Assembly: GCA_965228005.1 (NCBI GenBank)
Contig: CBDDGV010000004.1
Coordinates: forward strand, 1,294,280 to 1,358,279
From: JBCCXZ01 sp965228005
GTDB taxonomy: Bacteria > Planctomycetota > Planctomycetia > Pirellulales > Lacipirellulaceae
DNA length: 64,000 nucleotides
Direction: 5' to 3'
Shown: in pieces, positions 55,262-63,267 of the stretch
Position numbering within the stretch: the stretch's first letter is position 1
Layout of the letters: every line of letters starts with the position of its first letter
Notes under the pieces: model-generated
Database searches by the model: none
What the model was told of the DNA's origin: nothing
The model's input: only the letters and a program-made list of their open reading frames with translations
Position numbers and translations under genes: made by a program

Positions 55262-55693
55262 CTAGCTGGCCGCGCCGGCCGGTTCGGCAACCGTCTCTTC
55301 CGTCGGAGTGTCTTCGACGGCGCCGCCGCCCTTGGCGTGCTCAAGGATCGGGTTGACCAACGCCTTCGGCAACCGCACGAAGAGCTGACGCAGGACGCCG
55401 TCGCGGATCTCGAACGCCCGGGTCATCTCGGAGATGGCCGCCGTCGGCGAGCGGAAGTACACGATCCAGTAAACGCCTTTGCGGTGCCCGTTGATCGGGT
55501 ACGCCAGACGACGCTCCTCCCAGAGGCGGCTCACCTCGACCGTGCCGCCGTGTTCTTCGATGAGGCTGTTCACCTCGCCGGGGAGCTTCTCCGGGTCGCG
55601 GGCGTGCTTGTTCGCGTCGAGGATGAAGAGGCCCTCGTAAACGCCGATGCCCTTCGTCGAACCCGTGCCGTTTGCTGTTGCGCTGTCTGCCAA
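55262..55693 (-). CDS. rpsF: 30S ribosomal protein S6
   Basis: S6 (143 aa): YEGLFILDANKHARDPEKLP, VEVSRLWEERRLAYPINGHR, KGVYWIVYFRSPTAAISEM and RQLFVRLPKALVNP. It starts at TTG 55693, where AGGAG lies 7 nt upstream; no ATG fits. About 17 N-terminal and 20 C-terminal acidic residues extend the usual length. Genes ssb, rplI and dnaB follow. Confidence 0.94.
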   Translation of the reverse strand: MADSATANGTGSTKGIGVYEGLFILDANKHARDPEKLPGEVNSLIEEHGGTVEVSRLWEERRLAYPINGHRKGVYWIVYFRSPTAAISEMTRAFEIRDGVLRQLFVRLPKALVNPILEHAKGGGAVEDTPTEETVAEPAGAAS

Positions 55694-55773
55694 AGCACCG
55701 CTCCTGAAAAACCTTGCCTGACCGAACCGAGCCTTTGTGGGTCGGTCTAGTCTACCAGTTTCTGTCCGCTTGT

Positions 55774-56403
55774 TTATTTCTTGTTCTTCGGGTCGTTCGC
55801 GCTTTTGTCGTCGGCAACCCCGCCGTCGTCGGCGACCCGCCCGCCGCCGTTTACCTGGTTCATCGCCGCGGTGATCCCCTCGGCAACCCAGGTTTCCAGC
55901 CCGTCGGCGGCCCGCCGCAGCGTCGCCGCCACCTCGGCCGACTCGTCCGGGGTGAACTTCCCCAGAACGAAATCGGCGTTGTTCCACCGCTCGGGGACCG
56001 GCCCGACGCCGATCCGCATCCGCGGCACCTCGTTGGTGCCCATTTTCTGGATCACGTCGGCCAGGCCCTTCTGCCCGCCGTCGCTCCCCTTCGCCCTGAT
56101 CCGCAGCGTGCCGACGTCCAGGTGGAAGTCGTCGCACACCACCATCAGGTCGGCGGGCTCCAGCTTGTAAAAATCGGCCGCCTTGCGGACGCACTGCCCG
56201 CTGCGGTTCATCAACGTGTGCGGCTCGAGCAGCAACACCTTGTCGCCGCCGAACCGGATCTCCCGGATCGCTCCGTCAAACTTCAGCCGGGCGGTGTCCG
56301 TCGCGTACCGCTCGGCCAGCAGCGCCGTCAGCTGGAACCCCACATTGTGACGGGTCCCGTCGTACTGCCGGCCGATGTTGCCCAGCCCGATGAGCAGCTT
56401 CAT
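55774..56403 (-). CDS. pth: Peptidyl-tRNA hydrolase
   Basis: Pth (209 aa) releases tRNA from stalled peptidyl-tRNA. Motifs: KLLIGLGNIGRQYDGTRHNV with the catalytic His, LLEPHTLMNRSGQCV, VCDDFHLDVGTLRIRAKGSD, GGQKGLADVIQKMGT, RMRIGVGP. The start ATG overlaps the rplY stop (TGATG), so translation is coupled. The C-terminal tail is charged (ADDKSANDPKNKK). Confidence 0.96.
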   Translation of the reverse strand: MKLLIGLGNIGRQYDGTRHNVGFQLTALLAERYATDTARLKFDGAIREIRFGGDKVLLLEPHTLMNRSGQCVRKAADFYKLEPADLMVVCDDFHLDVGTLRIRAKGSDGGQKGLADVIQKMGTNEVPRMRIGVGPVPERWNNADFVLGKFTPDESAEVAATLRRAADGLETWVAEGITAAMNQVNGGGRVADDGGVADDKSANDPKNKK

Positions 56404-57044
56404 CAGCCACCCGCCGCTTCCTCGTCGTCTTTCTTGGCCCCGATGACCTCCGGCTCGGCGGAGCCCTCGGCGGCTTCTTCCTCTTCCTCGATCACCACCT
56501 TTGGCTCGTGGCAGTTCACCAGCACGAGGTCCTCGCCGCCGGTGGCCTTCGCACCTTCGGGCATGTCTTCGATGTCTTTGGGGAGCAGCGAACCGCCCAG
56601 GTGCAGGTCGTTCACGCTCACGTGCAGTTGCTCGGGGATGGAACCCGCGGCGGTTTCGATCTCCAGCGTGTGCACCAGCTGGTCGACCACGCCGCCCTCG
56701 CCCTCGCCCGGCGCCTCGCCGCGGATCAGCAGCGGGACCTCGACCGTCACCAGTTCCTTCTCGTCCACACGCAGCAGGTCGACGTGCAGGATGTGCTGCT
56801 CGAACGTGTCCCACTGCACGTCCTGCAGGAGCGCCGGCCCTTTGGCGGCGCCGGCCAGCTCGACCAGCTTGGCGCCGTGACGGAGCGACGCACGCAGCGT
56901 CTTCGCGTCCATCTTCAGGCTCACTGATTCTTCGCCGTGCCCGTACAGCACCGCGGGGACAATCCCTTCGGCGCGGAGCCGGCGCGAGTTGAGCTTGCCC
57001 AGCTTCTCGCGCTTCTCAACTGTGATTGTGTCTGTATCCGCCAT
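56403..57044 (-). CDS. rplY: 50S ribosomal protein L25/Ctc
   Basis: The 213-residue long form (TL5/Ctc): 5S-RNA-binding domain VEKREKLGKLNSRRLRAEGI, VPAVLYGHGEESVSLKMDA, LLQDVQWDTFEQHILHVD, and the C-terminal domain EQLHVSVNDLHLGGSLLPKD. A Glu-rich tail ends the protein. GAGGCGACGG precedes ATG 57044. Its stop shares one base with the pth start. Confidence 0.95.
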   Translation of the reverse strand: MADTDTITVEKREKLGKLNSRRLRAEGIVPAVLYGHGEESVSLKMDAKTLRASLRHGAKLVELAGAAKGPALLQDVQWDTFEQHILHVDLLRVDEKELVTVEVPLLIRGEAPGEGEGGVVDQLVHTLEIETAAGSIPEQLHVSVNDLHLGGSLLPKDIEDMPEGAKATGGEDLVLVNCHEPKVVIEEEEEAAEGSAEPEVIGAKKDDEEAAGG

Positions 57045-57245
57045 CCGTCGCCTCGCGGCCCTGGCAGGGGGCGTGTGTGGTTGGATTCGTGCAGGGCTGT
57101 TCGCCTGTGTAGCCCGTCTCCGGTACAGGACCGGAAGCCCCTCAATATGGCGGATTTCCGCCGGATTGCAAGGGGCCGGGCCGGCGGCCGACCACTAGCG
57201 AGAACCCGTCCGGGAGCGGCCCAGAAAGGCCCCGCAAAGCCCCCG

Positions 57246-58190
57246 TTATTGGAAGAGTCGGCTCACCGACTCGTTGCGGTGGATCCGCTTGATCGCCTCG
57301 CCCAGGAGCGGGGCCACGCTCAGCACCTGCGTCTGCGGCAGGGTCTGCTCGGGGGTGAGCTGGATCGAGTCGGTGCAGACCAGGCTCGACAGGTTCGCCG
57401 CCTTCAGCCGCTCCACCGCCGGGCCGCACAGCACCGCGTGCGTCACGGCCACGTGGATTTCCCGGGCGCCCCGGTCGTGCAGCAGGTTGGCGGCCCCGCA
57501 GATGGAACCCGCCGTGCTGATCATGTCGTCGAACATCAGCACGATCTTGTCGTTCACCGGCCCGCCGATCACGTTCGCCTGGACCGTCTTCTCGGCGCTC
57601 GTCCGCCGCTTGTCGACGATCGCTACCGAGCCGCCCAGCCGCTTCGCGTGGCCCAGGGCCCGCTTGATGCTCCCCTCGTCCGGCGAGACGATCACCACCT
57701 CCTCCATCGGCAGCTGCTTCTTGATGAAGTGCTCGTTCAGCACCGGCGCCGCGTAGAGGTGGTCCACCGGCACGTCGAAGAAGCCCTGGATCTGGGCCGC
57801 GTGCAGGTCCATCGTCAGCACCCGGTCGGCGCCGGCCCGCGTGATGATGTTCGCCACCAGCTTGGCCGTAATCGGCACCCGGCCCTCGTCCTTGCGGTCT
57901 TGCCGGGCGTAGCCGAAGTAGGGCAGCACCGCGGTGATCCGCTCGGCGCTCGCCCGCTTGCAGCTGTCGATCATCACCAGCAGCTGCATCAGGTTGTCGT
58001 TCGCCGGCGGGCACGTCGGCTGCATCAGGTACACGTCGCGGCCGCGGATGTCCTCGTCGATCTTGCACGAAGTCTCCCCGTCCGGGAACGCCCCCAGGGT
58101 CAGCTTCCCAGGCGGCACGCCCAGGTACTGCGCGATCTTCTCGCCTAGCTGAGGGTTGCCGAGCCCACTGAAAAGCTTGAGGTCTGTCAT
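57246..58190 (-). CDS. prs: Ribose-phosphate pyrophosphokinase
   Basis: PRPP synthetase (314 aa) makes PRPP from ribose 5-phosphate and ATP for nucleotide, His and Trp synthesis. Motifs: FPDGETSCKIDEDIRGRDVY, PYFGYARQDRK, VLTMDLHAAQIQGFF, VSPDEGS, and the PRPP loop MFDDMISTAGS. Three nt after glmU-N. Length typical. Confidence 0.97.
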   Translation of the reverse strand: MTDLKLFSGLGNPQLGEKIAQYLGVPPGKLTLGAFPDGETSCKIDEDIRGRDVYLMQPTCPPANDNLMQLLVMIDSCKRASAERITAVLPYFGYARQDRKDEGRVPITAKLVANIITRAGADRVLTMDLHAAQIQGFFDVPVDHLYAAPVLNEHFIKKQLPMEEVVIVSPDEGSIKRALGHAKRLGGSVAIVDKRRTSAEKTVQANVIGGPVNDKIVLMFDDMISTAGSICGAANLLHDRGAREIHVAVTHAVLCGPAVERLKAANLSSLVCTDSIQLTPEQTLPQTQVLSVAPLLGEAIKRIHRNESVSRLFQ

Positions 58191-58193
58191 GCT

Positions 58194-58919
58194 CTAGGCC
58201 TGCTGTTTCGCCAGTTCGGCTTCGACCTCCGCGAGCTCCTCGCGGTTGTTGATGCTCAGCGCCTCGCACGGCTCGAGCACCTTCAGCGCCCGCACCGGCT
58301 TGCCCTCGCCCAGCAGGATCGCCGGGCAGTCGGTCACGTAGTACTCGCGCTGCGCGTTGTTGTCGGTCAGCTTCGCGAGCGAACCGAGCAACTGCTGCGG
58401 CGCGAACACGTACGTGCTCACGTTGACTTCTTTGATTTGGAGCTGCTCGGGCGTCGCGTCTTTGTGCTCGACGATGCCGGTGAATTCGCCGCTCTCCGAC
58501 CGCACGATCCGGCCAAACCCCGTCGGGTCTTCCTTCTCAACGGTCCCCAGCAGGCAGGCGTCGCCGTCGAACGCGTCGAGCAGCTTCTTCAGCGACGAGG
58601 CCTGCAGCATCGGCGAGTCGCCCGCCACCACCAGCACCGGTCCCCGCGCTGTTTGGATCGCCTCGCGGGCCGAGATCACCGCGTGCCCGGTGCCAAGCTG
58701 CTCGGTCTGGACCGCAAACTCGACGCCCGGCTCGCCGGCCAGCTCCTCGCGGACGAGGTCTTCCCGGTAGCCCACGACAACCACGATCCGCCCGACGCCC
58801 GCCGCGCGGAGCGCGTCGATCACGTAACGCAGCATCGGCCGGCCGGCCACGGGCACCAGCACCTTCGGCAGCTCCGACTCCATCCGCGTGCCCTTCCCGG
58901 CGGCGAGCACGACGGCCAT
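58194..58919 (-). CDS. GlmU N-terminal type nucleotidyltransferase (UDP-GlcNAc pyrophosphorylase-like)
   Basis: The 241-residue protein has VVLAAGKGTRMESELPKVL (nucleotide loop), VVVGYREDLVREEL, QTEQLGTGHAV, VVAGDSPML, GFGRIVRSESGEFTGIVEHK and INNREELAEVE, all from the GlmU uridylyltransferase domain. It stops exactly where GlmU (about 450 aa) continues with the left-handed beta-helix acetyltransferase. So it may be a stand-alone pyrophosphorylase. Upstream of prs as in the common glmU-prs order; first gene of the large minus-strand group. Confidence 0.92.
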   Translation of the reverse strand: MAVVLAAGKGTRMESELPKVLVPVAGRPMLRYVIDALRAAGVGRIVVVVGYREDLVREELAGEPGVEFAVQTEQLGTGHAVISAREAIQTARGPVLVVAGDSPMLQASSLKKLLDAFDGDACLLGTVEKEDPTGFGRIVRSESGEFTGIVEHKDATPEQLQIKEVNVSTYVFAPQQLLGSLAKLTDNNAQREYYVTDCPAILLGEGKPVRALKVLEPCEALSINNREELAEVEAELAKQQA

Positions 58920-59188
58920 CGCTTCGGTAGAAATAGCTGCAACCCTTGTCTTGGTTGAGGGGGGCCACCCGCGTCGCTTCGTCGGGGCCGCCTATCTTGC
59001 CATGCGGCAAGCCCATCTTCCAGGCCCCGGCGCGAGTGTCGCCCACTCCGAGCCTCCGTTCCTAGCCGCCGAGCTACGCCTCGGCGGTCCGCCCCGGCGC
59101 CTCCACGCCCTCTACCGCCGCCCCCAGCACGCCCCTATAATCCGGGATTGGCCGCAATCGACCCTACTTCGCCTACACGAGCCGTCCC

Positions 59189-60169
59189 GTGAGCACCGCC
59201 GCCGAAGCCCCCGTCAAACCGCTCGGCGACGAGGCCGCTGAACACACGCCAGCCAACCCCGACCGGAGCGGATTCTTGCAAGACGCCATCCAGAAGGCCG
59301 ACGTCCTCATCGAGGCCATGGGCTGGATCCGCCGCTTCCGCGACAAGATCACCGTCATCAAGCTCGGCGGCAGCGTCATGGAGGACGAAGAGGCGCTCCG
59401 GCACCTGCTGATCGACATCGTCTTCATGGAAACCGTCGGCATGCGGCCGATCGTCGTCCACGGCGGCGGGGCCGCGATCAGCCGCGCCATGGAGGCCGCC
59501 TCGCTCGAGCCCCGCTTCGTCCAGGGCCGACGCTACACCGACGACGCCACCCTCGCCATCGTCGAGCGCGTCCTCGCCGGCGAGGTGAACCAGTACATCA
59601 CCGAACGCATCGAGGCCTGGGGCGGCCGCGCCATGGCCCTCAGCCCCGTGGGCGAGACCAACAACAACGTCCTGTTCGGCGAGCCGCTCCAGCTCCCCGG
59701 CGACGACGGCCAGCCCGTCGACCTGGGCCACGTCGGCCGCGTCACCCGCGTCGACCGCTCGGTGCTCGACAACCTCACCTTCGCCGGGCAGGTGCCCGTG
59801 ATCCCCTCGGTCTGCGAGACCGAGGACGGCAAACGCCTGAACGTCAACGCCGACACGGCCGCCACCGCGGTCGCCCAGGCCGTCGGGGCCGAGAAGCTCG
59901 TCTTCCTCAGCGACATCAACGGCGTCCGCCGCGACAAGGACGACCCGGAGACGCTCATCCACTCGCTCACCGCCGTCGAGGCCGAGGGCCTGATCGACGG
60001 CGGCCAGATCGAGTCCGGCATGATCCCCAAGGTGCAGGCCTGCCTGGAGACGCTCCGCCGCGGCGTGCAGAAGATCCACGTCATCGACGGCCGCCTGCGT
60101 CACTCCCTGCTGCTGGAGATCTACACCAACAAGGGCGTCGGCACCCAGATCATGGCCGAACCCGAGTAG
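59189..60169 (+). CDS. argB: Acetylglutamate kinase
   Basis: ArgB (326 aa) phosphorylates N-acetylglutamate, the second step of arginine synthesis. Motifs: KITVIKLGGSVMEDEE (Lys/Gly loop), VVHGGGAAISRAM, FVQGRRYTD, NVNADTAATAVAQA, VFLSDINGVRRD, GGQIESGMIPKVQACLE and HSLLLEIYTNKGVGT. The first 50 residues are a charged extension. Start GTG 59189. argD follows after 61 nt. Confidence 0.95.
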   Translation: MSTAAEAPVKPLGDEAAEHTPANPDRSGFLQDAIQKADVLIEAMGWIRRFRDKITVIKLGGSVMEDEEALRHLLIDIVFMETVGMRPIVVHGGGAAISRAMEAASLEPRFVQGRRYTDDATLAIVERVLAGEVNQYITERIEAWGGRAMALSPVGETNNNVLFGEPLQLPGDDGQPVDLGHVGRVTRVDRSVLDNLTFAGQVPVIPSVCETEDGKRLNVNADTAATAVAQAVGAEKLVFLSDINGVRRDKDDPETLIHSLTAVEAEGLIDGGQIESGMIPKVQACLETLRRGVQKIHVIDGRLRHSLLLEIYTNKGVGTQIMAEPE

Positions 60170-60230
60170 CGGCCCGGCTGTCCATCCGGCGTTCGTCCAC
60201 AGATAGCGAATGCAAAAGGAACCCCACAAC

Positions 60231-61430
60231 GTGTCCACCCAAGCCCCGCCCGCCAGCGACACCATCGGCCTCTTCGACCAGTACGTCGTGCCGAACTACC
60301 GCCGCTTCCCGGTGACGCTCGACCGCGGCGAGGGCTCCTGGGTCTGGGACGAGTCGGGCAAGCGCTACCTCGACTTCTTCCCCGGCTGGGGCTGCAACCT
60401 CCTGGGCCACTGCCCGCCGAAGGTCGTCGAGGCCGTCCGCGAGCAGCTCGGCAAGCTGATCCACGTGCCCAACACCTGGTACATCGAGGCCCAGGGCCGC
60501 TGGGCACAGATGCTCAGCGACCGCAGCTTCGGCGGGCAGGCCTTCTTCTGCAACTCCGGCGCTGAGGCCAACGAAGCCGCCATCAAGCTCGCCCGGCTGC
60601 ACGCCGACGGCGGCCGGCACAACATCGTCACCTTCGAGGGCGGCTTCCACGGCCGGACCTACGCCGCGGTGACTGCGACCGCTCAGCCCCAGTACCACGA
60701 AGGCATCGGCCCCGTGCTGCCGGGGTTCCAGTACGCCCCGTTCGGCGACCTGGAGGCCGCGGCTGAGCTGGTCGACGACCACACCGCCGCGGTGCTGATC
60801 GAGCCCGTCCAGGGCGAAGGCGGCATCCGCATCCCGCCCGCCGGGTTCCTTCAGGGCCTCCGCGACCTGTGCGACGAGCACGGCGCGTTGCTCATCTTCG
60901 ACGAAGTGCAAGCCGGCTGTGGGCGCACCGGGAAGTGGTTCGCCCACCAGCACGAGGGCGTCACCCCCGACGTGATGACCCTCGCCAAGAGCCTCTGCGG
61001 CGGCGTCGCCGGCGCCGCGCTGCTCGCCACGCACGAGGTTGCCCCCAGCCTGCGGCCCGGCATGCACGCGGCCACCTTCGGCGGCAACCCGCTCGCCGCC
61101 CGAGCGGGGATCGCCACCATCGAGGCGATCGAAGAGGGCAACCTCCTCCAGCGGGCCGCCCAGCTGGGCGAACTGTTCCAGCAGAAGCTCGGCCCGCTGG
61201 TCGACGAGCTGCCCCACGTCGCCGAGCTCCGCGTCCGCGGCCTGATGGTCGGTCTGGAGCTCACCGTCGACGGCACGCCCGTGCTCGAGAAGTGCATGCA
61301 GGACGGCCTCCTGGTCAACTGCACCCAGGGCCGCGTGATCCGCCTGCTGCCCGCGATGACGCTCACCGACGAAGAGCTCGAACAGGGCTGCGAAATCCTC
61401 ACCGCCGCCGTCCGCGAAGCGGTGGCCTAG
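60231..61430 (+). CDS. argD: Acetylornithine aminotransferase
   Basis: ArgD (399 aa from GTG 60231) is a PLP aminotransferase of fold type I. Motifs: RYLDFFPGWGCNLLGH, FFCNSGAEANEAAIKLAR, TFEGGFHGRTYAAVTAT, LIEPVQGEGGI, LLIFDEVQAGCGRTG and the PLP Lys in MTLAKSLCGG (about 253). AAAAGGAA lies about 9 nt before this GTG; the ATG at 60210 would add seven residues. argB-argD-argF order. Confidence 0.94.
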   Translation: MSTQAPPASDTIGLFDQYVVPNYRRFPVTLDRGEGSWVWDESGKRYLDFFPGWGCNLLGHCPPKVVEAVREQLGKLIHVPNTWYIEAQGRWAQMLSDRSFGGQAFFCNSGAEANEAAIKLARLHADGGRHNIVTFEGGFHGRTYAAVTATAQPQYHEGIGPVLPGFQYAPFGDLEAAAELVDDHTAAVLIEPVQGEGGIRIPPAGFLQGLRDLCDEHGALLIFDEVQAGCGRTGKWFAHQHEGVTPDVMTLAKSLCGGVAGAALLATHEVAPSLRPGMHAATFGGNPLAARAGIATIEAIEEGNLLQRAAQLGELFQQKLGPLVDELPHVAELRVRGLMVGLELTVDGTPVLEKCMQDGLLVNCTQGRVIRLLPAMTLTDEELEQGCEILTAAVREAVA

Positions 61431-61448
61431 CGACAGCCATTACTCTTC

Positions 61449-61521
61449 TGTAGGAGGCCTCTCCGAGGCCGACAAGGGTTTCCAAAGCCGAGCGGAATCG
61501 GCCTCAGAGAGGCCTCCTACA
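61449..61521. repeat. REP-like paired hairpin repeat between argD and argF
   Basis: Left arm 61449-61472 (GGCCTC-TCC-GAGGCC) and right arm 61497-61521 (GGCCTC-AGA-GAGGCC). Same family as the element between trmD and rplS. Confidence 0.9.
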
Positions 61522-61559
61522 AGCCCCTACATTCCTCCCGTCAAGACGACACCGCCGCC

Positions 61560-62477
61560 ATGCGACACCTCGTAACCCTCTTCGACATCTCCGCCGAAGA
61601 ACTCGGCACGATCTTCGCCATCACCAAAGACCTGAAGAGCAAGTTCCGGCAGGGCGTCCGCGAGCCGCTGCTCCCGGGGCGGGTTATGGCGCTGATGTTC
61701 GAGAAGCCTTCGCTCCGCACGCGCGTGAGCTTCCAGTCGGGCATGGCCCACCTCGGCGGCACCAGCATGATGCTGGGCGACGACGTCGGCTTCGGCAAGC
61801 GCGAGCGGGTGGACGACTTCACCCGCGTCCTCAGCGAGCTGGTCGACGTGATCGTCGTCCGCTCCAAGCAGCACTCCACGGTCGAGAACATCGCCGAGCA
61901 CGCCACCTGCGCCGTCATCAACGGGCTTACCGACCTGGCACACCCGTGCCAGGCGCTCGCCGACCTGTACACGGTCCACGAACGCTTCGGCGACCTCAGC
62001 GAAACCAAGATCGCCTGGATCGGCGACGCCAATAATGTGGCCCGCAGCCTCGCCATCGGCTGCGCGGTGATGGGCGCCCGGCTCTCGCTCGCCAGCCCGG
62101 AGGGGTACCGCTTCGACGAGGGCTTCCTTGGCCTGCTCGCCGCCCGCTTCCCCGACTGGAAGCTGGAGCAGACCGACGACCCCGCCCAGGCCGTCGAGGG
62201 CGCCAGCGCCGTCTACACCGACGTCTGGGCCAGCATGGGGCAGGAGAAGGAGCAGCAGCAACGCAAGAAGGACTTCGCCGACTTCCAGGTGAACGAGGCG
62301 CTGATGGCCTCCGCCCCCGGCGACGCCGTCTTCATGCACTGCCTCCCCGCCCGCCGCGGCGAGGAGGTGACCGACGGCGTGATGGACAGCCCCAACAGCG
62401 TCATCGTCGAGCAGGCCGCCAACCGCATGCACGTCCAGAAGGGCGTCCTCACCTGGCTCCTCGGCGCCAAAGGCTGA
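61560..62477 (+). CDS. argF: Ornithine carbamoyltransferase
   Basis: ArgF (305 aa) makes citrulline from ornithine and carbamoyl phosphate. Carbamoyl-phosphate loop SLRTR (51-55) in FEKPSLRTRVSF, HPCQ (128-131), and HCLPARRGEEV (260-270). Length typical. No clear ribosome site before ATG 61560; the REP-like element lies between argD and argF. Confidence 0.95.
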   Translation: MRHLVTLFDISAEELGTIFAITKDLKSKFRQGVREPLLPGRVMALMFEKPSLRTRVSFQSGMAHLGGTSMMLGDDVGFGKRERVDDFTRVLSELVDVIVVRSKQHSTVENIAEHATCAVINGLTDLAHPCQALADLYTVHERFGDLSETKIAWIGDANNVARSLAIGCAVMGARLSLASPEGYRFDEGFLGLLAARFPDWKLEQTDDPAQAVEGASAVYTDVWASMGQEKEQQQRKKDFADFQVNEALMASAPGDAVFMHCLPARRGEEVTDGVMDSPNSVIVEQAANRMHVQKGVLTWLLGAKG

Positions 62478-62516
62478 ATTCTCCCACCCCCACTCCCCAC
62501 TCCCACTCAATCCGCC

Positions 62517-63236
62517 ATGCCAACCCGCCACGACGGCCGCGCCCCCGACACCCTCCGCCCCGTGGCGATCGACCTCGACCCGCCCAGCTCGGCCGCCGGC
62601 AAGGCGATGATCTCCGCCGGCAACACCGTCGTGCTGTGCACCGCCTCGATCGACGAGGACGTGCCCCCCTGGATGGCCGGCCGCGGCCGCGGCTGGGTCA
62701 CCGCCGAGTACAGCATGTTGCCGGGCAGCACGGGAGATCGCAAAAGACGCGATCGGGGCCCCAAGCTCGACGGCCGCACCAGCGAGATCCAACGCCTCAT
62801 CGGCCGCAGCCTCCGCGCCGCGGTCAACCTCGAAGCCCTCGGCGAGCGGACCGTCACCGTCGACTGCGACGTGCTCCGCGCCGACGGCGGCACCCGCACC
62901 GCGAGCATCACCGGCGCTTTCGTCGCGTTGGTCCGCGCCCTCGACACGGTCGGGGCCGCATCGGCCGCCATCACCTCCAGCATCGCCGCGGTCAGTGTGG
63001 GGGTCGTCGACGGCACGCCGGTGCTCGACCTCGACTACCCGGAAGACGTCCGCGCCGAGGTAGACATGAATGTCGTCACCACCGGCACGGGCGAGTTCAT
63101 CGAAGTGCAGGGCACCGGGGAAGGGGCCACCTTCGCCCGCGCACAGCTCGACGCCATGCTGGAGCTCGCCGCCACGGGGATCGAGCAGCTCACCGCGCTG
63201 CAGGAACGGACCCTGGGCGATCGCTGGCCGCTGTAG
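62517..63236 (+). CDS. rph: Ribonuclease PH
   Basis: RNase PH (239 aa), a phosphorolytic 3' exonuclease that trims tRNA precursors. Motifs: AGNTVVLCTASIDEDVPPWM, GWVTAEYSMLPGSTGDRKRR, GRTSEIQRLIGRSLRAAVNL, TVTVDCDVLRADGGTRTASI, VLDLDYPEDVRAEVDMNVV and FIEVQGTGEGATFA. Thirty-nine nt after argF, so probably part of the arg operon by position. Length normal. Confidence 0.96.
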   Translation: MPTRHDGRAPDTLRPVAIDLDPPSSAAGKAMISAGNTVVLCTASIDEDVPPWMAGRGRGWVTAEYSMLPGSTGDRKRRDRGPKLDGRTSEIQRLIGRSLRAAVNLEALGERTVTVDCDVLRADGGTRTASITGAFVALVRALDTVGAASAAITSSIAAVSVGVVDGTPVLDLDYPEDVRAEVDMNVVTTGTGEFIEVQGTGEGATFARAQLDAMLELAATGIEQLTALQERTLGDRWPL

Positions 63237-63267
63237 CCGGTCGGAGTGCAGAGATGCGTGGTCCGGC

